A stretch of DNA of 64,000 bases. It comes from Luteimonas sp. S4-F44 (lineage in GTDB: Bacteria > Pseudomonadota > Gammaproteobacteria > Xanthomonadales > Xanthomonadaceae). Shown here in pieces: positions 1-9,296 of this stretch. Position 1 is the stretch's first letter, and every line of letters starts with the position of its first letter. Made by a program: the position numbers and the translations under genes. The stretch covers positions 3,057,501-3,121,500 of the forward strand of contig NZ_CP093340.1 of the NCBI RefSeq assembly GCF_022637415.1, read 5' to 3'. Under the pieces are notes generated by a model. That model saw nothing but the letters and a program-made list of their open reading frames with translations. It ran no database searches and was not told the origin of the DNA.

Positions 1-38
<38 letters not shown>

Positions 39-291
39 AATTTTTCGACTTCGTCCCGAAGGACTCCATCAATGCTTTGAGTGCAGATGTCCTACCTGAG
101 CTTCAAAACTACTCACTCGCATTTGCATGCTATATGAATTGACTTGTTGCTCTTTCGAAACGTCTGCTGATGGACAACGCCACCTGCCAGACGTCCGCAC
201 AAGTATCCTGCGCACACTGTCAAAGATCTTCGGAAGTGGCCTCAGCGCCTGCTTCCCGATGCTTCGAAGTTTCCTCCGAAGCGAGCCGCCC
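39..291 (-). other. 16S rRNA leader region
   Basis: Non-coding stretch between the nearest rRNA promoter and the 16S 5' end, expected to be transcribed as leader RNA. A TTGACA hexamer read on the minus strand (218-223) has no -10 at a workable distance, so it is not called a promoter. A boxA-like string near 147 is on the wrong strand. Short reading frames here look accidental. Confidence 0.6.
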
Positions 292-319
292 ATCTTAGCG
301 CGGTTTTGGCATTCGTCAA
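292..319 (-). promoter_or_regulatory. rRNA operon promoter, proximal
   Basis: On the minus strand, -35 TTGACG (314-319) and -10 TAAGAT (292-297) are separated by 16 bases, with a GCGC extension just before the -10, a layout common in strong stable-RNA promoters. Predicted start near 285. The surrounding AGCCGC/CATCTTAGCGC block is repeated about 101 bp upstream. Confidence 0.8.
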
Positions 320-392
320 CACCTTTCGGTGAATCTTCCTGCCTTCCCTTCGTGCCCCGAACCGAAGTTCGTTTCCGCCGAAGGAGCCGCAC

Positions 393-420
393 ATCTTAGC
401 GCAGCTTCCCGATCTGTCAA
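393..420 (-). promoter_or_regulatory. rRNA operon promoter, middle
   Basis: On the minus strand, -35 TTGACA (415-420) and -10 TAAGAT (393-398) are 16 bases apart. The same CATCTTAGCGC block flanks it as in the proximal promoter, suggesting a tandem duplication of a promoter module of about 101 bp. Confidence 0.85.
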
Positions 421-500
421 CTCCCTGTGAAATCCCAGAAGTCCGACCGGTCCCCGCTTTTCTGCCGACCTCAGCGTCGTCACAGCGTTGCGGGGCGCGC

Positions 501-528
501 ATTGTAAGCCGAATTCACATTGGGTCAA
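501..528 (-). promoter_or_regulatory. rRNA operon promoter, distal
   Basis: On the minus strand, -35 TTGACC (523-528) and -10 TACAAT (501-506) have a 16-base spacer, the same spacing as the two downstream promoters. It begins only 9 bases past the jetD stop codon, so readthrough from the Wadjet operon would enter the rRNA leader unless stopped. Confidence 0.75.
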
Positions 529-536
529 CACCCCTG

Positions 537-1763
537 TCATGCCGGTGTTGCGAGCCCGTGGCAGACAGCGCCACCACGCGGAGGCAGCCTGGCACGCAAC
601 GCCTCCTGCTCGAGCAGAAGCGGATGGGCGGCCAGCGCCTGGGCGACGTCCGTCCACCCCGCCCCCTGCACCCAGCGCAGCATGGCTCCATGCTGCGCCG
701 CCGACGGGCGACGCGCGGCCTCGATCTCGGCCGACGACAGGTCCTCTGGCGACATCAGCCAGGGCCGCAGCACGCGGCCCGACTCTTTCATGGTGGCGGC
801 CAGCGTGGCGGCGATCCGGAAGCCGCCCTCATCGATGTCACCCCAGTGGTAGACAGCCGCGTCGTCCGGCAGTGCCTGCAGCATGCGCGCACAGGCACGG
901 CGCCAGGCAGGCGATGGCATCCCACCGGTGTAGACCAGCAGGCCGTCGGCAGCCGCTTCGCAGGCTGCGGCATCGTGAAAGCTGGCGAGGTTCTCGATCG
1001 TCAGCAGGAATCGCGCCCCGGTCACGACCGCGTCGAGCCGTTCGACCGGGATGCCGAGGTAGGGCTGGACCAGCGGCAACCCGGTGCCGCCGACGACAAG
1101 CGTGCCGGTCCCGGCGATCAGCATCGGATGTGGTTCGCGCCTCAGGCCGAGTGCGGACCAGACATGCTCGCGCTCGAGCGCGCCCGCATTCACCTCACCG
1201 CCGACCAGGAGCGCGAGCCACGGCGTCAGCGCCTCCAGCCGCTTGCTGTCACCCAGCAGGCGGATGCTCTCGCGCCGCAGCATGCGTTCGGCGCCGGCAT
1301 CGGCATGGCGCGCCTCGACGACCCGCGCCGCGTCGGCCAGGTCGGCCGCCGATTCGGGGCCGTGGCCTGGCCCCTTGCCCTGCGCCCAGGCGTCGAGCAC
1401 CTCGGCGATGACCGGAAAGCATGGCAGCCACCCATCCAGCCGGGCCCTGGCCTCAGCCATGCGCGTATCCAGCAATGCGATCCCCAGGTGCCGCGCCAAC
1501 GCGTCGAGATCGCACACCGTCAGCCGCAGCAGACGTTGCCCATCGTCGCGATGCCGGTCGCGCTGGACCAAGATCGCGCCGTCGCGTTCGGCCAGGCGGA
1601 TCTGCGCGTGGACGTCTTCCTGCTCGGCGAGGGTCGACAGTGCCAGGTACTCGGGCGCACTCGCGCCCGTCATCGGCAGCGATGCGGGCGCGGACTGCCC
1701 GCGCAGGCGGGCCCGCTCGCCCTTGCGCAGCAGCCGTTCGAGCAGGCGCCGGGCGGCGCTCAC
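537..1763 (-). CDS. jetD: Wadjet defence protein JetD (MksG-type nuclease subunit)
   Basis: 408 residues. JetD is the nuclease subunit of Wadjet, which cleaves small circular DNA after loop extrusion by the JetABC SMC complex. The C-terminal half shows the Toprim-like acidic core expected of the DUF2220 domain: a TIEN glutamate followed by an aspartate cluster in WGDIDEGGF. The N-terminal half would be the arm that docks on the complex (family knowledge). The start is GTG at 1763, overlapping the jetC stop by 4 bases (GTGA), which indicates translational coupling. It is last in the jetABCD operon and ends next to the distal rRNA promoter. Both acidic motifs are intact, so the protein should be active. 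Confidence 0.9.
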   Translation of the reverse strand: MSAARRLLERLLRKGERARLRGQSAPASLPMTGASAPEYLALSTLAEQEDVHAQIRLAERDGAILVQRDRHRDDGQRLLRLTVCDLDALARHLGIALLDTRMAEARARLDGWLPCFPVIAEVLDAWAQGKGPGHGPESAADLADAARVVEARHADAGAERMLRRESIRLLGDSKRLEALTPWLALLVGGEVNAGALEREHVWSALGLRREPHPMLIAGTGTLVVGGTGLPLVQPYLGIPVERLDAVVTGARFLLTIENLASFHDAAACEAAADGLLVYTGGMPSPAWRRACARMLQALPDDAAVYHWGDIDEGGFRIAATLAATMKESGRVLRPWLMSPEDLSSAEIEAARRPSAAQHGAMLRWVQGAGWTDVAQALAAHPLLLEQEALRARLPPRGGAVCHGLATPA

Positions 1764-4700
1764 GTCGCGCCGCGCTCGCTCGCGATGCGGGCGGTCTCCT
1801 CGGCCAGCAGCTCAGGATGCAGGTCGAACTGGTCGCTGAGCAGCAGCGCACGGGCAGCCGCCTTGACCTCGATCCGTTCGACCTGCAGCAGATCGCCATC
1901 GCGGAACAGCTCGATGTAGCTGTCGAGCACGCCGCTGAGCGTGCCCTGCGCGGTATCGGGCGCGGCGAGCACGAGCTGCAGGCCGAGCGAGCGCAGATAG
2001 TTGGTCGTCGCCCGCGCATTCTGGGCGTCGATCTTGTCGCCAAACTCATCCAGCAGGATCAGCCCCATGCCACCGGGGTGGACGTCGCTCTTGCCATAGG
2101 CCGCGGCGAGCGCGGCGCCGGCGATGACGTACAGCGGCGCGCGATGCTCGCCGCCCGAGCCCGAACGCATGCGCTCGCTCAGCGAGCCGATCACGCGATC
2201 GTCCTGACGGATCTGCACCTCGAAGCGGAAGAACCGCCGGTAGTCGTCGAGCGGCGAATGCGCGCTGCGCGCGGCGGCGCCATCCTCGATCAGCTCGCGG
2301 AACGCGGCCGGCACTTCGCCAGCGCTGCCGAACAGGCCGTCCTCGCCGCCGACATCCGCGGCCCGGCGGATGAAGCGCTCCAGGTCGCGGAATTCGGGCA
2401 CGACCTCGTAGTGGAACTGATAGCGCTCGTTGTTGGAGAACGCGGGACTGCTGCGCAAGGTCCGATTGAGCGTGGCGATCTGCTGTTTGAGCCGATTGAA
2501 GTTGTCGTACAGCGCCGACGCAACGCTGGCGCGGAAAGTCTCGACCGCGGTGGCGTAGGCCTGTTCGGCTTCGCCCTGGTAGCGCACCAGGTCGGTGTCG
2601 CGCAGTTGGGCGAGTTCGCGTTGCAGCAGGCTGCGCGCCGGACGCCAGGCGCTGGCGTCGAAATCCAGGTTCAGGCCATGGTCGCGAGCGTACTGCGCCA
2701 GCGTGCTCCAGGCTTCGGGCAGCAACCGGCCGAGCTGGCCGTCGCTGTCGCGGGCACGTTCGTCACAACGCCGGCTGCGCTCCTCGAGCGAGGGCCATTT
2801 GGCGTCCAGCTCTTCGCGCTGGCGCTCGACCCGGTTCGGGTCGACGTCACCGTCGCGGAAGGCATCGACCGCGGCCTGCGCGACGAGCGCTTCCTGGGCC
2901 TGCAGGCCTTCGAGCACCCGCTGCGCCTGGTCGACACCGTTGCGCGACAAGGCTTCGGTCCCGATCAGGGCCTCGATCCGGCGCTCATTCTCGTCGTGGC
3001 GCTCACGCAACGCCCGCACCTGCTCGCCCAGGCGCAGCAGGTCGGGATCGACCGCGTCGGCCTGGCTGCGCACACGGGCGCGGTAACGCGATTCGATCTG
3101 GCGATGCTGCAGCAGTTGCGCATGCAGGGCGTCGGCGGTCTCGCCGGCATCGGCGAAGCGGGCGAACGCCTGCTGCAGCGTGTCGAGGCGCCGCGCCTCG
3201 GGTTCGCGCTCGCGCAGGTCGCGCTCGACCGCCTCGAGTTCCTCTCGCAACACACGTAGGCGTTCGCGGCCGTCGTTGGCGCCGATCCGCAGTTCCGAGC
3301 CGGCGGGCAGTCGGCGCCGCTCGATTCCACCACCCTTGGCCACCAGGCCGTCACGGGTCAGGCCCTGGCGGCTGCGGACGACCTCCGCTTCGGTCTCCAC
3401 GCAACGCAGATCGCCTAGCTGCCGACGCAGATACGCGACCGCATCAGCGTCGTCACCCTCGATCAACGCCGCGACACTGTCGGCCGCGGGACGCTCGCTG
3501 CGCTGTCCGCGCGCAGCACCGGGCAGCGCGAGCTTGACGCCGTAGACCGCGCGCGCGCCCTGCAGCGCGCGGTACACGCGCACGGCCTGTTCTTCCTGGC
3601 CGGCCGGCACCAGCAGCGCCTCGACGTGGCTGCGCAGATAGGCTTCGATGGCTGGCTGCCAAGCCGCATCGCGCACGCGCACCAGGTCGCAGACCGGCTG
3701 CGCCTCGATTCCGGCGTCATGCAGGTAGTTCATCAATCGCATGACGTCGTCGCGCAGGCCGGCCTTGCCGACGCTCAGGCGTTGCTGGTTGCCCTTGAGC
3801 GCGTCGCGACGGCTGCGCGCTGCCTGCCAGGCCTCGTGGGCGGCGCGGGCACGCGTGGCGACGGCAGCGCGCAATGGCGCCGCGGACGCGAGCGCGTCCA
3901 GAGCCTGGGCATGGAAGCGATCGGGCGCCAGCGCAATGGCGGCGTCGGGTGCAAGCTCGGACAGCGCGTCGGCCCAGTCGCGCCAGGGCGCGACGGCGGC
4001 GTCGATCCGGGCCGCATCGAGTTCGGCGACGCCCAGGCCGTGCACCGCCTGCAACTGGTCGCGCACATAGGCGAACTGGGTGCCGAGTTCGCGCTTGAGG
4101 CGGACCAGTTCCTCGCGGTCGCGCTCGGCCAGCTCGTCGAACGAGGCCTGTTCGCCGTAGCCGCGGCTGCCCTGGAGCTGCTGCTGGGCGAGCTCGAGTT
4201 CGTGCTTGAGGCTTTCGCGCTCGCTGCGCGCGTCCTGCAACTGCACGCGGGCCGCCGCCAGCGCCTGGCGAGCCGCGTCGCCCGCCTGTTCGGCCTGCTC
4301 GACCTGTTCGCCGAGCAGGTCGCGTCGGTACTCGGCCGCGAGCGCGCGGTAGGAGGCGGCGCGCACCGCCTGTGCGGCGATCTTGCCGTATTGGCGTTCG
4401 ACCTCTTCGGCGGACTCGATGCGCTGGCGGACCTGTTCGATCTTGTCGCGGATCTGCCGGAAGCTCTCGAGCAGAGCGCGGAAGCGCGCGATGTCGGTCG
4501 GGCGGTCCTCGGCAACCAGCGTGCGCACGAACAGGTCGACGTCCTCGACCCGCTGCAGGTTCAGCGCGTTCTGGAACGCCTTGCGATAGGCGTTGAGGTC
4601 GGGCTGGACGCCCGGCGCGGCGCGCAGCCGGAACAACAGGTCGCGCACGAAGCGCTCGCTGGTGGTGTGCAGCTCGACCTTCTCGCCCGCCTCGCGGGAG

Positions 4701-5188
4701 CGGCGCGCGGCCAGCTCACGGAACGTCGGCCAGGCCAGCGGCATTTCGCGGCCCTTGACGCGTTCCAGGTGGTCGTCGCGCTCCAGCGCGACGCCGGGCA
4801 GCAGGTACAGACCGTGCAGCCGATGCTCGGGCTCGTCGACGGAGGCGCCCAGCGCGATGCCGGCCGTCAGCGCCTGACCGGTCTCCTGGTCGCGGAACAC
4901 CAGGCTGATGTAGGTGGTCGCGGTGCGGCGCTTGCGGCCGTCGTCGCCACTGCGGTACACGCCCAGGCAGTAATCGCGAATGGTGCGCGCGCGGGCACTG
5001 CCGCCGGCCTGGGCGTTGAAGCGGATGCGGCTGCGGTCGCCGCCCAGCAACACGATCTGCAGCGCGTCGAGCAACGCACTCTTGCCGGCGCCGTTGGGCG
5101 CGATGATCGCGCTGGTCGCATCCAGTTCGAGCGTCTGCGCCTCGAACAGGAAGAACTGCACCAGGTGGACGCGTTCAAGCAACTGCAT
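1760..5188 (-). CDS. jetC: Wadjet defence protein JetC (SMC-like ATPase, MksB-type)
   Basis: 1142 residues. SMC-family ATPase that extrudes DNA loops in the Wadjet complex. A P-loop PNGAGKS lies at residues 31-37. Long Arg/Glu/Ala/Leu-rich segments typical of SMC coiled coils occupy the centre, around a hinge-like region. The C-terminal head has a signature-like SGSGGE and a Walker B motif ILLDEF. The frame stays open upstream, but the Met at 5188 directly precedes the first strand of the head domain, so I chose that start. It overlaps jetB by 14 bases and jetD by 4. Chromosomal MukB is an alternative in principle, but the neighbouring JetD nuclease and the lack of MukE/MukF identify Wadjet. 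Confidence 0.92.
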   Translation of the reverse strand: MQLLERVHLVQFFLFEAQTLELDATSAIIAPNGAGKSALLDALQIVLLGGDRSRIRFNAQAGGSARARTIRDYCLGVYRSGDDGRKRRTATTYISLVFRDQETGQALTAGIALGASVDEPEHRLHGLYLLPGVALERDDHLERVKGREMPLAWPTFRELAARRSREAGEKVELHTTSERFVRDLLFRLRAAPGVQPDLNAYRKAFQNALNLQRVEDVDLFVRTLVAEDRPTDIARFRALLESFRQIRDKIEQVRQRIESAEEVERQYGKIAAQAVRAASYRALAAEYRRDLLGEQVEQAEQAGDAARQALAAARVQLQDARSERESLKHELELAQQQLQGSRGYGEQASFDELAERDREELVRLKRELGTQFAYVRDQLQAVHGLGVAELDAARIDAAVAPWRDWADALSELAPDAAIALAPDRFHAQALDALASAAPLRAAVATRARAAHEAWQAARSRRDALKGNQQRLSVGKAGLRDDVMRLMNYLHDAGIEAQPVCDLVRVRDAAWQPAIEAYLRSHVEALLVPAGQEEQAVRVYRALQGARAVYGVKLALPGAARGQRSERPAADSVAALIEGDDADAVAYLRRQLGDLRCVETEAEVVRSRQGLTRDGLVAKGGGIERRRLPAGSELRIGANDGRERLRVLREELEAVERDLREREPEARRLDTLQQAFARFADAGETADALHAQLLQHRQIESRYRARVRSQADAVDPDLLRLGEQVRALRERHDENERRIEALIGTEALSRNGVDQAQRVLEGLQAQEALVAQAAVDAFRDGDVDPNRVERQREELDAKWPSLEERSRRCDERARDSDGQLGRLLPEAWSTLAQYARDHGLNLDFDASAWRPARSLLQRELAQLRDTDLVRYQGEAEQAYATAVETFRASVASALYDNFNRLKQQIATLNRTLRSSPAFSNNERYQFHYEVVPEFRDLERFIRRAADVGGEDGLFGSAGEVPAAFRELIEDGAAARSAHSPLDDYRRFFRFEVQIRQDDRVIGSLSERMRSGSGGEHRAPLYVIAGAALAAAYGKSDVHPGGMGLILLDEFGDKIDAQNARATTNYLRSLGLQLVLAAPDTAQGTLSGVLDSYIELFRDGDLLQVERIEVKAAARALLLSDQFDLHPELLAEETARIASERGAT

Positions 5189-5819
5189 CGTTGTCCTCCG
5201 ACACGTCCTGCACGTCGTCGTCCGGAGCGCCATCGTCGTCGCGATTGTGCTGGTCGAGGCGCTGCAGCCACAGCTCGCCGACGATCTCCACGATCGCCGG
5301 TCGCACCACCAGATGGAATGGCTGCGGATCGTCGCGATCCGAATCCACCAGCCGCGCCAGGCCCCAGCGGCGCAAAGTGCGCGCGAGCGTGCGCAAGGTG
5401 CCGACATCGGGCATCGGGCGACCGGCCAGCGCCTGGTAGGCCTCCTGCAGTTCCGGCAGTTCGACGACGACCTCGCCGTGTTCCTCGATCTGTCCCTGGC
5501 GCATCGCCTCGTCATAGCGCTGGCGCAGCACCAGCAGCAGCAAGGTCTCGTCGAGCGTGACCGCGACGCCCTCGCCATGCGCGGGCAGCGCGACCAGGTA
5601 GCGGTAGTGTGGATTGCGCGCCAGCCGGATGCCCAGCGGCGCGAGCGCGCCGACGAAATCGTCGAAATGATCCTCGACCAGGTGGTAGGCCACGCGCGCG
5701 GTGCGATCGGCGGCGTAGAGCACCTGTTCGGTGACCAGACGGTAAGCGGCGCGCTCGAAATCCTGCACGGCGTACAGGCCGTTGGACTGTTGGCTCAAGG
5801 TGTTCCAGCTGCGTTTCAT
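5175..5819 (-). CDS. jetB: Wadjet defence protein JetB (kite-like subunit, DUF4194/MksE)
   Basis: 214 residues. Small winged-helix, kite-type subunit that bridges JetA and the SMC heads and contacts DNA. It matches DUF4194/JetB by its length, its position between jetA and jetC, and motifs such as the N-terminal AAYRLVTEQVLY helix and the central LDETLLLLVLR segment. The last 15 residues are almost all acidic or polar. The start overlaps the jetA stop by 4 bases (ATGA), and the 3' end overlaps the jetC start by 14 bases. Everything about the spacing points to fixed co-translation of the complex. Confidence 0.88.
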   Translation of the reverse strand: MKRSWNTLSQQSNGLYAVQDFERAAYRLVTEQVLYAADRTARVAYHLVEDHFDDFVGALAPLGIRLARNPHYRYLVALPAHGEGVAVTLDETLLLLVLRQRYDEAMRQGQIEEHGEVVVELPELQEAYQALAGRPMPDVGTLRTLARTLRRWGLARLVDSDRDDPQPFHLVVRPAIVEIVGELWLQRLDQHNRDDDGAPDDDVQDVSEDNDAVA

Positions 5820-7267
5820 GCGGGGGTCCGGGAAGCGGGCGCGAGCCGGCGGACGACGAAGCGCGGTGCGCGCAGTACGCCATTGTCCAGCGGCTCGGCG
5901 GAATCGAGGAGTTCGACGCGGAAGCCACGCAGCAATCGGCTGAGCGGGTCATCGCGGCGCAGGCCACCAATCCGCTGACTGCGCAGCGCAAGCGTGAGCA
6001 GGGTCTGGTAGGCGCGCAGGTCCTCGATCGAGGCCACGCGCATCTGGGCAGACTCGACGCGATCGGCCTCGCCCAGATGGCGGCCGACATAGCGGGCCAT
6101 GTCCTCGGCGGTAACCAGACGTGCTCGCTTCATGCGCCGCAACAGGCTCAGCCGCGCGAGTTGTTCGGGCGTCGGCACCTGGGCGGCATTGGCACTGCGC
6201 GGGATCGGCTGCGGCCGGGTCCGCGGCGGACGCAGACGGGTCTCGTCCATCAGCGCGCCGGGCGCGACCGGCAACCGCAGTGCCTCGGCCGGCGCGGTCA
6301 GCACGCCGCGACAGGCGCGACGCAGCAGGATGTCGAGCCGGTCGGGCGCGCGCAGCCGGTAGTCGAGAAAGGCCAGCGCGCGACGGTTGGCCTGGCGGAT
6401 GTCGTCATCGAGCCGGCCGAGGTACTCGTCGATACGCTCGAGCTCGCGCAGGCGGCGCAGGCTGCGCCCGAGCCGCAGCGCCGCGCGGGCATCGTCGCCA
6501 CCGGCCAGCTGCTCGCGGTACCAGGCCCGCAGCGCCTCGTGCCGCGGGCCGGTCTCGACCTGCTGCACCATCGCCAGGATCGAGCTGCGACGCGCCAGCG
6601 GGTGGTCGGCGCGGTGCAGGCCGGCGTAGTCGCCGATGAAAAAGCGTGAGACGTACTGCTCGAACCATTGCCGTGCGAACTGCGCGGTGGTCTCGGCGCG
6701 GCTGAGCTCGGGCATCAGGTCGCGCACCTGCAGGCTCATCGACGCCAGCGAGACCAGCAGCCGCCGGGCCTGATCGGCCGCCTCGTCGAGGGCGTCGCCA
6801 GCGCCGGCCCCGTCGACGACCTGCTGCATCTGCAGCTCGATCGAGCGCACCTTGGCCGAGACGAAGGTCGGCCCGTGTTCGGCGAACTCGACCAGCGTCG
6901 ACAACAGTTGCGAGACCGCGGGCGGCATGGCGACCATCTCGCGTGCGCCGATGCGCTCCTGGCGCAACCAGCCAGCGTTGCGGAACCGCTCGTAGATGGC
7001 ATGGGCGCGGATGCCTGGTGGCGTGTCCGGGCCCTGCCCGTCCTCGTCCTCCCAGGGATCGTCGGCCACCAGATAGCGCTCGATCGCGGCGGTGATCTCG
7101 CGACGCGGCAAGCCGTGACTGGGCGGCATCGGCGCATCCGGGCCGAAGAACTCGTCGAACAAGCGGTGGAGTAACAGCCAGTAGTGCTCGCGGTTGGCCG
7201 AGGCCAGCGGGCCGAACACGCCGGCCGGCACGACCGAGAACAGCGAGGGCAGAGTCGAATCGCTCAT
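5816..7267 (-). CDS. jetA: Wadjet defence protein JetA (kleisin-like subunit, MksF)
   Basis: 483 residues, first gene of the Wadjet operon. JetA is the kleisin that closes the SMC ring. The N-terminus (LFSVVPAGVFGPLAS, then an NREHY segment) resembles the JetA family formerly called DUF5716 rather than the DUF3375 JetA of type I systems. I therefore suspect a non-type-I Wadjet, but cannot settle this by eye. Helical, charged regions follow and the C-terminus is basic. No clear promoter was found in the 118 bp between its start and the glmS stop, so the operon may be read partly from the glmS side. Confidence 0.85.
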   Translation of the reverse strand: MSDSTLPSLFSVVPAGVFGPLASANREHYWLLLHRLFDEFFGPDAPMPPSHGLPRREITAAIERYLVADDPWEDEDGQGPDTPPGIRAHAIYERFRNAGWLRQERIGAREMVAMPPAVSQLLSTLVEFAEHGPTFVSAKVRSIELQMQQVVDGAGAGDALDEAADQARRLLVSLASMSLQVRDLMPELSRAETTAQFARQWFEQYVSRFFIGDYAGLHRADHPLARRSSILAMVQQVETGPRHEALRAWYREQLAGGDDARAALRLGRSLRRLRELERIDEYLGRLDDDIRQANRRALAFLDYRLRAPDRLDILLRRACRGVLTAPAEALRLPVAPGALMDETRLRPPRTRPQPIPRSANAAQVPTPEQLARLSLLRRMKRARLVTAEDMARYVGRHLGEADRVESAQMRVASIEDLRAYQTLLTLALRSQRIGGLRRDDPLSRLLRGFRVELLDSAEPLDNGVLRAPRFVVRRLAPASRTPA

Positions 7268-7385
7268 CGAGCGTCGCGTCCGTGCGGGCAGTACGTCGTC
7301 TTCACCGCGACATTTTCACAGATCGCGCGGCCGGCGTGGGCATGCCACCGCACCGGCAACAGCCGGGCGGCAGCGCCCGCAGGGC

Positions 7386-9218
7386 CTACTCGACGGTGAC
7401 CGACTTGGCGAGATTGCGCGGCTTGTCGACGTCGGTGCCGCGCGCCAGTGCCGTGTGGTAGGCCAGCAGTTGCACCGGGATCGTGTGCACGATCGGGCTC
7501 AGCACACCCACATGGCGCGGGGTGCGGATCACGTGCACACCCTCGGACGGACCGAAGTTGCTGTCGGCATCGGTGAAGACGAACAGCTCGCCACCGCGCG
7601 CGCGCACCTCCTGCATGTTGGACTTCACCTTCTCCAGCAAGCCGTCCTTGGGCGCGATCACCACAACCGGCATGTCGGCATCGACCAGGGCCAGCGGGCC
7701 GTGCTTGAGCTCGCCCGCCGGGTAGGCCTCGGCGTGGATGTAGGAGATCTCCTTGAGCTTGAGCGCGCCTTCGAGCGCGATCGGGTAATGCACGCCGCGA
7801 CCCAGGAACAACGCATGCTGCTTGGGCGCAAAGCGCTCGGCCCACGAGGCGATCTGCGGCTCGAGGTTAAGCGCGTGCTGCACGCTGCCCGGCAGATGGC
7901 GCAGGGCCTCGATGTAGTCGGCCTCCTGCGCAGCGTCGACGCGGCCGGCCAGCTTGCCGAGCGTGACCGCCAGCGCGAACAGACCGACGAGCTGGGTCGT
8001 GAACGCCTTGGTCGAGGCGACGCCGATCTCGGCGCCGGCGCGGGTGTAGAACACCAGGCTGCTGGCGCGCGGGATCGCGCTTTCGGGCACATTGCAGATC
8101 GACAGCGTATGCCGGTGACCGAGCGACTTGGCGTATTTGAGCGCCTCCATCGTGTCGAGCGTCTCGCCCGACTGGGAAATGGTCACGATCAGGTGCTTGG
8201 GATTGGCCACCGCCTCGCGGTAGCGGTACTCGCTGGCGATTTCGACCGAGCACGGCAGCCCGGCGATCGACTCGATCCAGTAACGCGCGACCGAGCCGGC
8301 ATAGAAGCTGGTGCCGCAGGCGAGAATCTGCACGCCCTCGATCTCGCCCAGCACCTGGCCGTCGGCATCGCCGAACAGCGCCGGCGCAAACGCGGCGGCA
8401 TCGATGATCGCCTCGAGCGTGTCGCCCAGCGCGCGCGGCTGCTCGTGGATCTCCTTCTGCATGAAGTGCCGGTACGGCCCGAGCTCCAGCGACGCCAGCG
8501 AGACATCGGACAGGTGCTCGGGGCGCGTCACCTCGGCCCCTGCCTGGTCGAAGATCCGCACCGCGTCACGGGTGAGTTCGGCGGTGTCGCCCTCTTCGAG
8601 GAAGATCACCCGGCGCGTGGCCTGAAGGATCGCCGAGACGTCGGAGGCAACGAACTGTTCGCCCTCGCCCAAGCCGACCAGCAAGGGACAGCCCATGCGG
8701 GCCGCGACCAGACGGCCGGGGTCGCGCCGGTCGATCACCGCCAGTGCATAGGCGCCGTCGAGCTCGTTGACCGCAGCCTGCAGCGCGGCCAGCAGATCCA
8801 GGCCCTGGGTCTGGTGGTGGTGGATCAAATGGGCGATGACCTCGGTGTCGGTCTGCGACTCGAAGACATAGCCCAGCGCCGTCAGGCGCTCGCGCTGCGC
8901 CTCGTGGTTCTCGATGATGCCGTTGTGCACCAGCGCCAGCGTGTCGTGGCTGATGTGCGGATGCGCGTTGTGCTCGGTGACGCCGCCGTGGGTCGCCCAA
9001 CGCGTGTGCCCGATGCCCAGAGAGGCGTGTAACGCCTCGGCCTGCGCCGCAGCGGCCATCTCGGCGACGCGTCCGGTCCGGCGCACGCGCCGCACCGTGT
9101 CGCCATCGAGCACGGCGATGCCGGCCGAATCGTAGCCGCGGTACTCCAGCCGCTTGAGGCCCTCGACCAGGACCGGGACCACATCGCGATCCGCGATCGC
9201 ACCGACGATTCCGCACAT
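7386..9218 (-). CDS. glmS: Glutamine--fructose-6-phosphate aminotransferase (isomerizing)
   Basis: 610 residues, the normal family length. It converts fructose-6-phosphate and glutamine to glucosamine-6-phosphate, the first step toward UDP-GlcNAc for peptidoglycan and LPS. The N-terminal nucleophile cysteine (MCGIVG, Cys2 before Met removal) opens the glutaminase domain, followed by the [11 protein letters not shown] motif. Two SIS sugar-isomerase domains follow, with TISQSGET and [13 protein letters not shown]. The C-terminus ends in the typical [13 protein letters not shown]. In many gammaproteobacteria glmS follows glmU beside the atp operon. Here it lies about 29 kb from glmU with unrelated genes between. 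No glmS ribozyme is expected in this group and none is seen. Confidence 0.98.
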   Translation of the reverse strand: MCGIVGAIADRDVVPVLVEGLKRLEYRGYDSAGIAVLDGDTVRRVRRTGRVAEMAAAAQAEALHASLGIGHTRWATHGGVTEHNAHPHISHDTLALVHNGIIENHEAQRERLTALGYVFESQTDTEVIAHLIHHHQTQGLDLLAALQAAVNELDGAYALAVIDRRDPGRLVAARMGCPLLVGLGEGEQFVASDVSAILQATRRVIFLEEGDTAELTRDAVRIFDQAGAEVTRPEHLSDVSLASLELGPYRHFMQKEIHEQPRALGDTLEAIIDAAAFAPALFGDADGQVLGEIEGVQILACGTSFYAGSVARYWIESIAGLPCSVEIASEYRYREAVANPKHLIVTISQSGETLDTMEALKYAKSLGHRHTLSICNVPESAIPRASSLVFYTRAGAEIGVASTKAFTTQLVGLFALAVTLGKLAGRVDAAQEADYIEALRHLPGSVQHALNLEPQIASWAERFAPKQHALFLGRGVHYPIALEGALKLKEISYIHAEAYPAGELKHGPLALVDADMPVVVIAPKDGLLEKVKSNMQEVRARGGELFVFTDADSNFGPSEGVHVIRTPRHVGVLSPIVHTIPVQLLAYHTALARGTDVDKPRNLAKSVTVE

Positions 9219-9296
9219 GCCGCCCGCTCCTGCAAGTCAATGCACCATTCTAACGGCCGGTCGGGGCTCGGCGCAGAGGCCTCCACACGCGACCGT

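Noticed and set aside
145..165. boxA-like TTGCTCTTTC string in the rRNA leader
   Set aside because: It lies on the plus strand, opposite to the direction of rRNA transcription, so it cannot act as an antiterminator in the leader RNA.
218..223. Fourth rRNA promoter suggested by a TTGACA hexamer
   Set aside because: No acceptable -10 hexamer lies 15-19 bases downstream on the minus strand.
3626..5560. Long plus-strand open frames within jetC
   Set aside because: Antisense shadows with Arg/Ala/Gly-rich composition and no family features; the opposite strand encodes a complete SMC ATPase.
1760..7267. Chromosomal condensin (MukBEF) instead of Wadjet
   Set aside because: The fourth gene has the JetD Toprim-like acidic motifs, and gene order and lengths fit JetABCD, not MukFEB.
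9219..9296. glmS ribozyme
   Set aside because: The space upstream of glmS is only 78 bp, shows no ribozyme core, and this regulator belongs to Firmicutes.
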